NCBI GenBank assembly: GCA_017399165.1
Contig: JAFQEF010000022.1
Location: forward strand, 47,316 to 111,315
Length of the DNA: 64,000 bases
Direction: 5' to 3'
From: Akkermansia sp.
GTDB lineage: Bacteria > Verrucomicrobiota > Verrucomicrobiia > Verrucomicrobiales > Akkermansiaceae
The notes beneath the pieces were generated by a model that did no database searches, was not told the origin of the DNA, and worked only from the letters and a program-made list of their open reading frames with translations. A program made the translations under genes and the position numbers. Shown here piece after piece: positions 1 to 8,510 of the stretch; the stretch's first letter is position 1; every line of letters begins with the position of its first letter.

Positions 1-182
1 GGGGGCGTTTGTACCGGTAATGAGGACAAAGAATGCTGGTGGGCCGCAAATTCTCTGGCCCGGGCCTCTTGCTCCGCTACCATGCAGTTGAGCTTTTTAA
101 CTAAATCCTGAGACATGGCTTCCAGCGCCAAGCGCTGAGGCTCTGTCGTTACTTGTTCTGTGGGGGGAGCTTGTCGTTTCAT
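1..182 (-). CDS. Unknown protein, N-terminal part only (runs off the window edge)
   Basis: An open frame begins with ATG at 182 and stays open to base 1, giving 60 residues that start MKRQAPPTEQV. It is rich in Glu, Gln and Ala, and the part around residues 24-50 could form a helix or coiled coil. It starts 18 bases after the stop of the 198-aa gene upstream on the same strand, so the two probably share a transcript. I do not recognise the family, and the C-terminus lies outside the window. Confidence 0.5.
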   Translation of the reverse strand, partial: MKRQAPPTEQVTTEPQRLALEAMSQDLVKKLNCMVAEQEARAREFAAHQHSLSSLPVQTP

Positions 183-200
183 GGGTGGATGGGGTAAAAA

Positions 201-797
201 TCAGTCTAACGGCAATTCTTTTTGTACAGCTCTGGGTACCTCCGGCATTTTTTTGCTCGGGTTCTTTTTGCGTGCTGCGTTAATGGCATTGATAACTGTT
301 GTAATAATGCGTTGACGGTCACCATGTGCTGCCCAAGTAAGGTGCAGAAAATCCGCAGGGTGTATATCGCCGTGTGTTCTCAAAAACTCACGGTCTTTCG
401 CACAGTAGAACATTAAATCATCCCCGAGGGTGCCATGCAATTTTGCCTCCGCCTTGCGCATGATTCGCGGTAGATATTTAATCTCCTGAAAATCCTCCTC
501 CTCCGAGGGTAAATCTGCCTCTGTTATGGGTTGGGCATTGCCGAATATCCCGCGTTGAGAGGTTACAAAGAAACACCGCCGCGTTGCAGCTATTAACAGG
601 ATGGTGGAGGGGGATGGGTCCCCCAGCGTGGCGTAGTCTCTCACGTAGGCATACATCTCAGCAGGTTTGTAGCCAATCTCTGCAAGAAACTCACATTCAG
701 CAGGAAGGAAAAACGCGGCTGCCGGAGTGTTCGGTTGCTCGTGAAAACGAGCCACTGAATCTCTCAGCAGAGCCATAAAAGTGTTATCCCATTCCAT
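201..797 (-). CDS. Conserved hypothetical protein, possibly DUF5069-like (198 aa)
   Basis: The start was set at ATG 797 (MEWDNTF) rather than the upstream in-frame start at 821, because a TATAAT box ends only 7 bases before 797 and overlaps the longer version. The protein is soluble, with no signal peptide or membrane segment. A central GTLGDDLMFYC stretch, preceded by YLPRIMRKAEAKL, recalls the DUF5069 family (small, uncharacterised, common in Verrucomicrobia and Planctomycetes). That match is from memory of the pattern and is tentative. It is the first gene of a minus-strand unit with the partial gene at 1-182. No function can be given. Confidence 0.7.
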   Translation of the reverse strand: MEWDNTFMALLRDSVARFHEQPNTPAAAFFLPAECEFLAEIGYKPAEMYAYVRDYATLGDPSPSTILLIAATRRCFFVTSQRGIFGNAQPITEADLPSEEEDFQEIKYLPRIMRKAEAKLHGTLGDDLMFYCAKDREFLRTHGDIHPADFLHLTWAAHGDRQRIITTVINAINAARKKNPSKKMPEVPRAVQKELPLD

Positions 798-834
798 GCG
801 CGCGATTATATAGCATGCCACTATGATATGGCAA
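798..834 (-). promoter_or_regulatory. Promoter of the 198-aa gene, leaderless type
   Basis: On the minus strand TTGCCA (834-829) is followed by 18 bases and TATAAT (810-805), then 7 bases and ATG at 797. A start site about 7 bases past the -10 box falls on or next to the start codon. Confidence 0.6.
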
Positions 835-927
835 GTATAAATCGTGACTTTATTGTGTTATTAATATCTCGGAGTCTCCGCTGGATAGGTGGCGGAATAA
901 ATAACTAGAGAATGACAGCCTATAAGC

Positions 928-1803
928 TTGCCAAAGCGGAGAGTAGCAGGCACACTGTACGAGTTGAGTGCAATTGAACAGAAAATGATTAAACCGTGGT
1001 GGATGCTCCCCTATTTGTGGGGGGTGGATGTTGCGGTGGTTGCACTTTGCTGGGGTGTCATGATAGCGGCACTGTTCGGTATATCATTATTGACATTTGG
1101 CCCACTGCTTCTGTTGTTCGGTATGGTGTGGTGTTATACGTTGACAACACGGGTGCTGAGGGCTTTGTTGGGAAGAGAGGATGTGACATATGCAGAATAT
1201 TACAGAGGACACGTGTTCCCGATGTTGTTGGTTGCCTTGTGTGTATTGTTGACTACGCTTTGGTTGCTGTTTTTCAATGTAGGGCAGTATTTAATTGCGT
1301 TTTTCACCATCCCGATGGTGGTGATTATAATGAAGCATGTCATCATCTTGAAAAAGATACCGTATTTCAGGGAGTTGGTTACGGCTGCTGCTTTTGTCTT
1401 TGCCTGTGCCGTGCCTGCATATTTCTACGGCTTTGTGTACGCACCGTTGCAGATGTTGGCAAACTCTCATCTGTGGTGTTTAATTTGTTTGTTTTTGTTA
1501 TTTAATGTGGAGCGTTATAAACCATTGAGCGGAGAATCCGGGGAAAAAGCTGTCCATTATGTGCAAGCAGGCTTAGTGGTATTGTTTATTCCCTGTGCCT
1601 ATATGGTGTTGTCACCGCATGTCAGCATTTACGAGCATCATTTTTACGGGGCAATATGTTTAGCCGCAGCATGTTTACATATTCTGAGCAAATTGCGTTT
1701 CAAGTTGAAAGAAAACGTATGGCAAGCTGTAAGCTGGCCGTCTTTGGCTATTCCTGCTTTGTTGGGAGTGCTGCTTTATGCACCCGAGACTTGGTTTAAT
1801 TGA
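928..1803 (+). CDS. Polytopic inner-membrane protein, distant UbiA-like prenyltransferase resemblance (up to 291 aa)
   Basis: Almost the whole protein is hydrophobic, with about eight predicted membrane helices. The first available start is TTG at 928; ATG at 985 (MIKPWWML) would give about 272 residues and is a good alternative. A fold-level resemblance to the UbiA superfamily is suggested by the first helix region (VDVAVVALCW) and by loop spacing. However, the Asp-rich NDxxD and DxxxD motifs that bind prenyl diphosphate and Mg are absent, so MenA activity is not supported. It converges on menC and overlaps its 3' end by 28 bases. No clear Shine-Dalgarno sequence or promoter was found. The true function is unknown. 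Confidence 0.65.
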   Translation: MPKRRVAGTLYELSAIEQKMIKPWWMLPYLWGVDVAVVALCWGVMIAALFGISLLTFGPLLLLFGMVWCYTLTTRVLRALLGREDVTYAEYYRGHVFPMLLVALCVLLTTLWLLFFNVGQYLIAFFTIPMVVIIMKHVIILKKIPYFRELVTAAAFVFACAVPAYFYGFVYAPLQMLANSHLWCLICLFLLFNVERYKPLSGESGEKAVHYVQAGLVVLFIPCAYMVLSPHVSIYEHHFYGAICLAAACLHILSKLRFKLKENVWQAVSWPSLAIPALLGVLLYAPETWFN

Positions 1804-2819
1804 AACCGGAGCTCGCTACCTACTAATTGAACGGCTGAGGGCGTATCATTGCAGAATAATTTACCCGTGCCCAACCCTTGCAAGGTGCGTGGGGCTGCGT
1901 AACCACACCATTCTGCCAATGCTGTAAGGCCTACATGGCTTTCCAGTGCGGAGTTGGCCCACCATGCGATGCTGCGCTCTGCCGCTGCCTTTGCCCAGGT
2001 TTCTGCGGCTAAAAGCCCACCGTGCAGAGACGGTTTAATGACAATGGCTTGCGGTTGAAGGGTGCTGAGCGTTTGCTCTGCATTGTCGGTGTGAATCAAC
2101 TCCTCATCCAACGCAATGGGCAGGGGGCTTTGCTTGCACAGGTCTGCCATGTGGTGCCATTGTTGAGGGGGGATGGGTTGCTCAATACTGCTGATACCTA
2201 AATTAGCCAGAGCTTCCAGCTTGGGTAAAGCATTTTCTGCGGTAAAAGCACCGTTGGCATCCACGCGAATCTCTGCGAGAGGGAAAGCTCTGCGCGCTTC
2301 ATTCAGCATTTGCAATTCTTGCTCAAAAGGGTGTGCGCCCACTTTCATTTTAAGGCACGTAAATCCTTGCCGAATGGCATCGTGCATCTTGCGGAGCATG
2401 GTGTCGATATCTGCCATCCAAATGAGACCATGAATGGGTATGCCCTCCTCACCTCGGGAAAAGGGGGTGTTCCATCTCCGCATCCCTCCGTTTAAAGCAG
2501 CTATAACAGCGGTTTCCAGCCCGAAACGAATGGGGGACGGAGCCTTTGACAAGCAGCGGAGCGATTGTTGCCGTTTTACCTGCTCACACCAATATTGTAA
2601 TTGAGCCTCCGTAAGTTCCGGCAGCAGCCCGGGCATGACACAGCATTCTCCATACCCTGAGCCATTTGTGCATGCTGCCTCAATAATGAAGGTGCTGCGT
2701 TGTGATAACGCACCGCGGGATGTTGTTGCAGGGGTGTGAAAATGCAGCACCCGTTGCTGCCACTGTAACGCAATGCGTAACGGGAACTCAAACAGCGGAG
2801 CTGTGTCGATGAGCTGCAT
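1776..2819 (-). CDS. menC: o-succinylbenzoate synthase MenC (347 aa)
   Basis: Enolase-superfamily enzyme that dehydrates SHCHC to o-succinylbenzoate in menaquinone synthesis. The family landmarks appear in order: the LKMKVG strand with the catalytic lysines, the metal-ligand strand ends DANGAF, EQPIPP and LDEEL, then the IKPSLHGG lysine strand. Length is typical. It is the last gene of menD-menB-menC; its ATG overlaps the menB stop in a TGATG arrangement, implying translational coupling. Its 3' end overlaps the convergent membrane-protein gene by 28 bases. Dipeptide epimerases share this fold, but the men context makes MenC the best call. Confidence 0.9.
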   Translation of the reverse strand: MQLIDTAPLFEFPLRIALQWQQRVLHFHTPATTSRGALSQRSTFIIEAACTNGSGYGECCVMPGLLPELTEAQLQYWCEQVKRQQSLRCLSKAPSPIRFGLETAVIAALNGGMRRWNTPFSRGEEGIPIHGLIWMADIDTMLRKMHDAIRQGFTCLKMKVGAHPFEQELQMLNEARRAFPLAEIRVDANGAFTAENALPKLEALANLGISSIEQPIPPQQWHHMADLCKQSPLPIALDEELIHTDNAEQTLSTLQPQAIVIKPSLHGGLLAAETWAKAAAERSIAWWANSALESHVGLTALAEWCGYAAPRTLQGLGTGKLFCNDTPSAVQLVGSELRFQLNQVSGA

Positions 2820-3637
2820 CAGGGCATCTTGGGATATTTCGAGAAGTCCGGCTTGCGTTTCTCCAAGAATGCGCGTGAGCCTTCGTGTGCTTCATCGCAC
2901 ATGTAAAAGAGCATGGTGGCATCCCCGGCCAATTCTTGGATACCGGCTTGCCCGTCGAGCTCGGCATTAAGTCCGGCCTTTATCATGCGCAAGGCAATGG
3001 GGGAGTGCTGCATCATTTCCTCTGCCCATTGCACATATTCATCCTCCAGTTGTTCCAAGGGTACTACTTTGTTGACCAAGCCCATCTCTAAAGCCTCCTG
3101 CGCGTTGTATTTGCGGCACAGGAACCAGATTTCACGCGTCTTTTTTTGTCCGATGCATCGGGCCATGTATGAGGAGCCGAACCCCGCATCAAAGCTGCCG
3201 ACACGGGGGCCGGTTTGCCCGAATATGGCGTTTTGAGAGGCGATGGAGAGGTCACACACCACATGCAGCACGTGTCCGCCACCTATAGCAAAGCCGTTAA
3301 CCGCCGCGATAACCGGTTTGGGCAGAGAGCGAATTTGTTTTTGAACATCCAATACGGAGAGTCGGGGGATACCCTGTTGGTCTACATAGCCGCCGTATCC
3401 TTTCACATTCATGTCTCCACCGGCACAGAAAGCAACCTCGCCGGCTCCGGTAAGCACAACAACACAAACATCTTGCATTTCTCTGCACAGGCGCAGGGCA
3501 TCGCTCATTTCCGCCGTGGTAAGCGGCGTAAAGGCGTTGCGATATCTCTCTCGGTTGATGGTAATGCGGGCTATGCCGCCGTATTGCTCAAAAAGAATCT
3601 CCTCGTATTGTTTGATAGTTTTCCACTCTCTTTTCAT
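2819..3637 (-). CDS. menB: 1,4-dihydroxy-2-naphthoyl-CoA synthase MenB (272 aa)
   Basis: Crotonase-fold enzyme closing the second ring of the naphthoquinone from o-succinylbenzoyl-CoA. Visible features are the oxyanion-hole segment GGDMNVKG, the long conserved block with [13 protein letters not shown], and [15 protein letters not shown], which is characteristic of MenB rather than other crotonases. The start was set at ATG 3637; an in-frame TTG at 3643 is less likely. It begins just after the menD stop (3640) and ends at menC, so the three genes are co-transcribed. No Shine-Dalgarno sequence is visible; translation probably relies on coupling. Confidence 0.93.
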   Translation of the reverse strand: MKREWKTIKQYEEILFEQYGGIARITINRERYRNAFTPLTTAEMSDALRLCREMQDVCVVVLTGAGEVAFCAGGDMNVKGYGGYVDQQGIPRLSVLDVQKQIRSLPKPVIAAVNGFAIGGGHVLHVVCDLSIASQNAIFGQTGPRVGSFDAGFGSSYMARCIGQKKTREIWFLCRKYNAQEALEMGLVNKVVPLEQLEDEYVQWAEEMMQHSPIALRMIKAGLNAELDGQAGIQELAGDATMLFYMCDEAHEGSRAFLEKRKPDFSKYPKMP

Positions 3638-3639
3638 AA

Positions 3640-5253
3640 TCAATGTTCTTTGTAAAAGTTTTTTAAGATTTGCGCATCTTTTTCACTGTCGGTAAAGGCC
3701 TCCACCAACACGGGGCGTTTGTGGTGATTCAAGAGGGCATCCAGCGCAGTAGCCCAATCCTCTGCATTGCTGACGCTGTGGTACTCAAACCCGCGGTCTG
3801 TTGCCCATGCCTCTGCCGTGGCTTCATGCGGGCCGTTAACGCAATCACAATTCGGTGCGCCTATGGTTGAGAAGATACCGCCGCAGCCGTTGTTGAGTAG
3901 CAGTATGCGCATATTGGCAGTGATGCCGTTTAGCCATAAGGCATTCATGTCGTAAAAGAAGCTCAGATCCCCGATGATGAGGAACTGCGGGCGAGAATCC
4001 CCCATGGCATAGCTCAAGGCGGTGGATAAAGAGCCTTCTATACCGTTTACTCCGCGATTACACTCTACCTGCACGCCCTGCGGTATGGGGAAGAGTCGCG
4101 CATAGCGCACGGCGGAGCTGTTACCCAGGTGCAACACGCTTTGCTCGGGCAGGGCGGTTAATACATCTCCCACCAAGCTCATGCCGCAATACGGAGCTTT
4201 AAACTCTGCGGGGGCGGTAAGCCATAAACGGCGGTAGCTTTCATCACCTTCCTCTGCAAATGCACCCAACAGCTCCAGCAATTCACTGATATCTCCCTCA
4301 ATAATACGGGTAAGACAGCAAAATGTATCACACACCTTGCCGTCTGCACTCAAATGCCAATGCTCGGTGGGCGGGTTTTGTCGCAACATGCGTTTCAGGC
4401 GTTTGGAGATAATATCCCCGCCCATGGTAATCAATAAATCTGGCGATGGAATATCCGGAAACTCGCTGTCAGGGCCAATCAGGGTGTCAGGTCGTGTGCA
4501 ATCTGCCGTGGGGCAATTGCTGAGGTGCTCCCCAACCAAAGCAAAACTGTGATCTTCCGTCAATTCTATCGGAAAATTCGGGGCTTTGTCCATTTGCCCC
4601 ATCAAAATCATGCGACGGGGTAATACAGCCGTAATTTCCAGCAGCTCTTGTTCTTCATCTGCTGTCATGTGTGCCAGCTCGGTACGGCGGATAACGCGTG
4701 GCATGGGCAGGGGGGCATCCGTTGTGTCAAACAAGGGCTCACAAAGCGGTACGTTGATATGAACGGGGCCGCCGCCACGGTGGGTGAGCTCCAGCAGTGC
4801 CTCATTAATTAATCTGTTTGTGTACCATCCCTCAGGGTCATATTCCGGCAGCGCGGCACTCATGCGAATCAGCGGCCCGAACACATTCGGCTGAGGTATC
4901 GTTTGTCCATCCTGCTGCCCAATCCATTCTGCAGGTCTGTCTGCGGAGATGACCAGCAGCGGAATGTTACGGTAGGAGGCCTCCGCTACAGCAGGGTGTA
5001 GATTTAATACGGCAGAGCCGGAGGTAACACAAACAGCAACAGCTGCCTGTGTTTGCATAGCCCAGCCGCAGGCTACGAACCCGGCACTGCGTTCATCCGT
5101 TACCAGTCTGCATTCTATATTGTCGCAAGCCTCCAAGGTAGCACAGATGGGGGCGTTTCTGCTACCCGGACACAACACACAGCGGGTTACACCATGAGCG
5201 ATCATCAAGGCCACCAGTTCGCGCACTACCTCTTTGCTACTTGTCTTTGCCAT
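3640..5253 (-). CDS. menD: SEPHCHC synthase MenD (537 aa)
   Basis: Thiamine-diphosphate enzyme that joins 2-oxoglutarate to isochorismate, the first committed step of menaquinone synthesis. The N-terminal pyrimidine-binding domain carries the [11 protein letters not shown] motif and LVISADRP. The cofactor motif runs from [12 protein letters not shown] to [11 protein letters not shown] (about residues 423-452). Length matches the family. It is the first gene of the men operon, and its promoter abuts the start codon. menF, menE, menH and menA are not in the window. Confidence 0.93.
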   Translation of the reverse strand: MAKTSSKEVVRELVALMIAHGVTRCVLCPGSRNAPICATLEACDNIECRLVTDERSAGFVACGWAMQTQAAVAVCVTSGSAVLNLHPAVAEASYRNIPLLVISADRPAEWIGQQDGQTIPQPNVFGPLIRMSAALPEYDPEGWYTNRLINEALLELTHRGGGPVHINVPLCEPLFDTTDAPLPMPRVIRRTELAHMTADEEQELLEITAVLPRRMILMGQMDKAPNFPIELTEDHSFALVGEHLSNCPTADCTRPDTLIGPDSEFPDIPSPDLLITMGGDIISKRLKRMLRQNPPTEHWHLSADGKVCDTFCCLTRIIEGDISELLELLGAFAEEGDESYRRLWLTAPAEFKAPYCGMSLVGDVLTALPEQSVLHLGNSSAVRYARLFPIPQGVQVECNRGVNGIEGSLSTALSYAMGDSRPQFLIIGDLSFFYDMNALWLNGITANMRILLLNNGCGGIFSTIGAPNCDCVNGPHEATAEAWATDRGFEYHSVSNAEDWATALDALLNHHKRPVLVEAFTDSEKDAQILKNFYKEH

Positions 5254-5288
5254 GGCTGTATTCTACCACACAGTGCCAAGCGTGGCAA
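5254..5288 (-). promoter_or_regulatory. Promoter of the menDBC operon, leaderless type
   Basis: On the minus strand TTGCCA (5288-5283), 17 bases, TAGAAT (5265-5260), then 6 bases to the menD ATG at 5253. There is no room for a Shine-Dalgarno sequence if transcription starts about 7 bases past the -10 box. Confidence 0.65.
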
Positions 5289-5322
5289 GGGCTTTAGCAC
5301 ACAAAATCCGCCTGTATTTTGA

Positions 5323-5351
5323 TTGACTTTTTACAATAATATGGCAGAATA
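5323..5351 (+). promoter_or_regulatory. Promoter of nadE, short-leader type
   Basis: TTGACT (5323-5328), 17 bases, AGAATA (5346-5351), then 9 bases to ATG 5361. CAGAAT with a 16-base spacer is the alternative reading. It is divergent from the menD promoter in a 107-base gap. Confidence 0.5.
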
Positions 5352-5360
5352 GGCGGTGAA

Positions 5361-7283
5361 ATGAGCACATACGGTTATCATAGACTGGCTGCGGCGGTTC
5401 CGCGCGTGCGCGTGGCGGACGTAGAATTTAACACAACAGAGCTTATCTCAGCAACGGAACAAGCGGCAGCGCAGGGGGGGGCCGTAGTGTGTTTTCCCGA
5501 GCTGTGTATTACCTCCGCTTCTTGTGCGGATTTGTTTTTTCAGCCCGCTTTGTTAAAGGCTGCGGAGGCCGGGTTAACCCGTTTTGCCAACGAAACGGCA
5601 CAATTACCCATTGTGTCGATTGTAGGTTTGCCGTTGTTGTTGGATGATAAGCTGTTTAATGTGGCTGCCGTGGTGCAGGGCGGTTTTGTGCGTGGTTTTG
5701 TCCCCAAGAGCATTATACCTAATAAAAGAGAGAGCTACGAGCGCCGTCAGTTTTCTCCCGCCGCCATGCTTACTCGTACCGAGGTAGCGTTGTTCGGAGA
5801 CTGTTTCCGCATACCTGTTGGTACCGATTTGATTTTTGAGGTGGATGATGAGCTCAAGTTCGGCATTGAAATTGGCGATGATGCTGGCGCCCTGTTGCCA
5901 CCCTCCACCCGTTTAGCCATGCAGGGGGCTCGCGTTATACTGAATCCGTCTGCGGCAATATCCATAGCCGGACGTGGTGAGTATAACCGTAATCTCATTG
6001 CGGCACGTAGTGGCAGCTGTATTGCTGCGTATGTGCATGTGGGTGCCGGGGTTCACGAAAGTACGCAAGACGGCGTGTGCGGTGGCTATGCCCTGATTGC
6101 GGAGAACGGACGCCTTGCCGCACAAAATGAACCGTATGCACGAGAGCTCAGCATGGTATATGCAGATGTTGACATGCAGCGTTTGGGTGCAGCCCGCCTG
6201 AGTGAGAGCAATTTCTGTGATAATTTATTGCAGGCGGAGTGGCCACAGCCTCGCTGCGTGCAGTGCCATATAGATGCCCAGAGCTGCGATTTGAAATATG
6301 CGTATTTGCCGCCGCGCCCCTTTGTGCCGGATCCGGAAATTGCTGCAAGCCGTTGTGAAGAAATCCTCAATATACAGGCCGCAGCGTTAGCAAAGCGTAT
6401 AGAGTGTGCCTATGCAAAAACGCTGGTAATAGGCGTATCCGGCGGGTTGGACAGCACCTTGGCCTTGCTGGTGTGTGACCGTGCTTGTAAATTGCTCGGG
6501 CGTAGCAATGACTGCATTTTAGCCATTACCATGCCCGGGTTCGGCACCACCGGGCGCACCTACAACAATGCTGTAAAGATGATTAAGCTTTTGGGGTGTA
6601 ACTTTAAGGAGGTTAATATCAAAGAAGCCTGCCTGCTGCACTTTAAGGATTTGGACTTTGACCCCGCCTTGCGCACCAATACCTACGAGAATGTACAGGC
6701 TCGTGAGAGAACCAAATTGCTCATGAACTTGGCCAACAAAACAGGTGGTATGGTAGTGGGTACGGGCGACCTCTCCGAGATTGCCCTCGGCTGGGCCACC
6801 TACAATGGCGACCATATGAGTATGTACGGGGTCAACTGCTCTATCCCCAAATCCCTCATACGTTGTCTGATAGAATATACCGCTACTATATCAGCCCCCG
6901 CATTGGCAGAGGTGTTGAGGGATGTTAATGCAACCCCGGTGAGCCCGGAGCTGTTACCGCCCTCTGACGATGGTAAGATTGATCAAAAGACGGAGGAAAT
7001 CCTCGGGCCGTATGATTTGCATGATTTCTTCCTTTATCATTTCATTAAATATGGGGCAGAACCTGCTAAGTTGAAAGCATTAGCCTTGCATGCCTTTGCC
7101 GGTGAATATGAGGAGCCTTTGATTGAGAGCACGCTGCGCATGTTCCTGCGGCGCTTCTTTACGCAGCAATTTAAGCGCACCTGCGTGCCGGATGGCCCCA
7201 AGGTGGGCACTATTGCGCTCTCTCCGCGTGGGGATTGGCGCATGCCTACCGATGTAAACGGAGCCATTTGGCAACGCTCATAA
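5361..7283 (+). CDS. nadE: NAD(+) synthetase with N-terminal nitrilase-like domain lacking the catalytic Cys (640 aa)
   Basis: Two-domain NadE that amidates nicotinic acid adenine dinucleotide. Residues 1 to about 290 are a nitrilase-like glutaminase domain; about 330-640 is the ATP-pyrophosphatase synthetase domain with the SGGLDST P-loop. In glutamine-dependent NadE the glutaminase triad is Glu-Lys-Cys. Glu47 (FPELC) and Lys116 (VPKSIIP) are present, but the position of the nucleophile (VEICED in relatives) reads IEIGDD, with Gly172 encoded by ggc at 5874-5876. The domain is otherwise intact in length. By inference the enzyme uses free ammonia or ammonia from another source. The gene is monocistronic and converges on an ankyrin gene. 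Confidence 0.92.
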   Translation: MSTYGYHRLAAAVPRVRVADVEFNTTELISATEQAAAQGGAVVCFPELCITSASCADLFFQPALLKAAEAGLTRFANETAQLPIVSIVGLPLLLDDKLFNVAAVVQGGFVRGFVPKSIIPNKRESYERRQFSPAAMLTRTEVALFGDCFRIPVGTDLIFEVDDELKFGIEIGDDAGALLPPSTRLAMQGARVILNPSAAISIAGRGEYNRNLIAARSGSCIAAYVHVGAGVHESTQDGVCGGYALIAENGRLAAQNEPYARELSMVYADVDMQRLGAARLSESNFCDNLLQAEWPQPRCVQCHIDAQSCDLKYAYLPPRPFVPDPEIAASRCEEILNIQAAALAKRIECAYAKTLVIGVSGGLDSTLALLVCDRACKLLGRSNDCILAITMPGFGTTGRTYNNAVKMIKLLGCNFKEVNIKEACLLHFKDLDFDPALRTNTYENVQARERTKLLMNLANKTGGMVVGTGDLSEIALGWATYNGDHMSMYGVNCSIPKSLIRCLIEYTATISAPALAEVLRDVNATPVSPELLPPSDDGKIDQKTEEILGPYDLHDFFLYHFIKYGAEPAKLKALALHAFAGEYEEPLIESTLRMFLRRFFTQQFKRTCVPDGPKVGTIALSPRGDWRMPTDVNGAIWQRS

Positions 7284-7300
7284 GGTGCTTTGGCTAAACA

Positions 7301-7771
7301 TCAATGCCCACCGGCCCTACCAATAACGCCGGAGGTATCACTGTGCCCTTTTTCCTCTGCCTTTTGCAGGGCTGTTTCTCCTTTTCTGTCTCGAATGTCG
7401 GGGTCTGCATTAGCATCCAACAAAAGGGATACGATTTCTGTTGCCCCTGACTCTGCTGCAATCATAAGGGCGGTTTCGCCCTGCTCGTTCTGCATGTCTA
7501 CATTAGCACCGTTGTTTACCAACACGCGTACAATATCTTCCTTATTACGCTCTGCAGCCTCCATTAAGGCCGTGCTGCCACTTTCATCTATGGAGTTGAT
7601 GCTGATGCCTTCTGCCAGAATACTACGCAATTTGTCACCGCCGCCGCGTGCTGCATGGTATACCTCTTCCTTTTGGGAGGCATAAGAGTTTGTTGAGGCG
7701 GCGGCCAATGGTATTAGTACGGCAGCAGCCAGTGTAGCTGCAATGATGTTGTATATGATAATCTCTTTCAT
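7301..7771 (-). CDS. Exported small ankyrin-repeat protein (156 aa)
   Basis: The start was taken as ATG 7771 (MKEIIIYN); an in-frame TTG at 7783 is possible. The first 25 or so residues form a hydrophobic segment ending near LAAASTNSYA, either a signal peptide or a membrane anchor. At least three ankyrin repeats follow, with the TALMEAAER, TALMIAAES and TALQKAEEK signatures. It is a paralogue of the next gene upstream (7914-8363), with the same layout. Ankyrin repeats bind proteins; the partner is unknown. It ends 18 bases from the nadE stop, and no terminator is visible between them. Confidence 0.85.
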   Translation of the reverse strand: MKEIIIYNIIAATLAAAVLIPLAAASTNSYASQKEEVYHAARGGGDKLRSILAEGISINSIDESGSTALMEAAERNKEDIVRVLVNNGANVDMQNEQGETALMIAAESGATEIVSLLLDANADPDIRDRKGETALQKAEEKGHSDTSGVIGRAGGH

Positions 7772-7806
7772 TTTTTTACTCAAGGGGTGTTCTATTAGCG
7801 GCCTTA

Positions 7807-7835
7807 CTTATACCCCCTCATGTGCATTCCGTCAA
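7807..7835 (-). promoter_or_regulatory. Promoter of the 156-aa ankyrin gene
   Basis: On the minus strand TTGACG (7835-7830), 17 bases, TATAAG (7812-7807), then about 35 bases to ATG 7771, so this mRNA has a real leader. Confidence 0.6.
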
Positions 7836-7867
7836 ATCTAATTTTCAAATTGTTAGGCAGCAAAACA

Positions 7868-7887
7868 GCCCGACATTTTTGTCGGGC
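7868..7887 (-). terminator. Hairpin terminator after the 149-aa ankyrin gene
   Basis: A perfect 8-bp stem (gcccgaca / tgtcgggc) with a TTTT loop. On the minus strand it is followed by a short T-containing run (CTGTTTTG), so it is a modest rho-independent terminator 27 bases past the stop at 7914. Confidence 0.6.
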
Positions 7888-7913
7888 CGTGGGGAATCAT
7901 GGAGTTGCATCTA

Positions 7914-8363
7914 TCAGCGGGCTCCGGCAGCGCGCAGCAGTTCCACTACTTGGTGGTTGCGTTCATCGAGCGCTTTGTCCAATGCTGTTTCGCCGTCTTC
8001 ATCTCGGGCGTTGAGGTTGGCTCCCGCCTCAATAAGTATACGCACGGCTTCTACGTTGCCTTCATCTGCGGCAATCATGAGGGCTGTTTCGCCATCCTCA
8101 TCTGCTGCGTTGACATTGGCGCCATTGGCTATCAATACGCGTACAGCCTCCGCATTGCGACTGTCTGCCGCCTCCATCAATGCCGTCTCTCCATCGTTGT
8201 CGGTTGCATTGATGTTTACCCCTTGTTTCAGTAGGGCTTTAAGTGCGGCATCTCCACTACGGGCTGCTCTCAATACTTGCCTTTGCGGGTGATTGTACGG
8301 CTCGTCGGCATGAAGCACAGGGGCTAATACTGCAATTAAGGTGATATAGAGTGCTTTTTTCAT
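7914..8363 (-). CDS. Exported small ankyrin-repeat protein (149 aa)
   Basis: A short signal peptide (MKKALYITLIAVLAPVLHA) probably cleaves after HA. The mature part is three to four near-consensus ankyrin repeats (DNDGETALMEAADS, DEDGETALMIAADE, DEDGETALDKALDE), unusually acidic in the turns. Unlike most genes here it has a good Shine-Dalgarno sequence (AAAGGA) a few bases before ATG 8363. It has its own promoter and terminator, so it is a separate unit from its downstream paralogue at 7301-7771. It is presumably periplasmic; the function is unknown. Confidence 0.88.
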   Translation of the reverse strand: MKKALYITLIAVLAPVLHADEPYNHPQRQVLRAARSGDAALKALLKQGVNINATDNDGETALMEAADSRNAEAVRVLIANGANVNAADEDGETALMIAADEGNVEAVRILIEAGANLNARDEDGETALDKALDERNHQVVELLRAAGAR

Positions 8364-8391
8364 ATCTGTTATCCTTTCGGTTGTTGGTTTA

Positions 8392-8419
8392 TTTATATCA
8401 TTTTAATAGGAATTGTCAA
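8392..8419 (-). promoter_or_regulatory. Promoter of the 149-aa ankyrin gene
   Basis: On the minus strand TTGACA (8419-8414), 16 bases, TATAAA (8397-8392), then a leader of about 25 bases containing AAAGGA before ATG 8363. Confidence 0.65.
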
Positions 8420-8460
8420 TATCTTTAAGTAAAAAATGACAAAAATGCGTTTATTTACAC

Positions 8461-8489
8461 TTGTAAAGATGTTGAGTTTTGTGTATATT
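8461..8489 (+). promoter_or_regulatory. Promoter of the beta-barrel-like gene
   Basis: TTGTAA (8461-8466), 17 bases, TATATT (8484-8489), then 21 bases to ATG 8511. It lies inside the longest possible open frame, which supports the later start codon. Confidence 0.5.
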
Positions 8490-8510
8490 TATCAAAAACA
8501 TATAGATTCT

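Noticed and set aside
7868..7887. Hairpin considered as a plus-strand terminator
   Set aside because: No plus-strand gene ends here; the orientation fits the minus-strand ankyrin gene.
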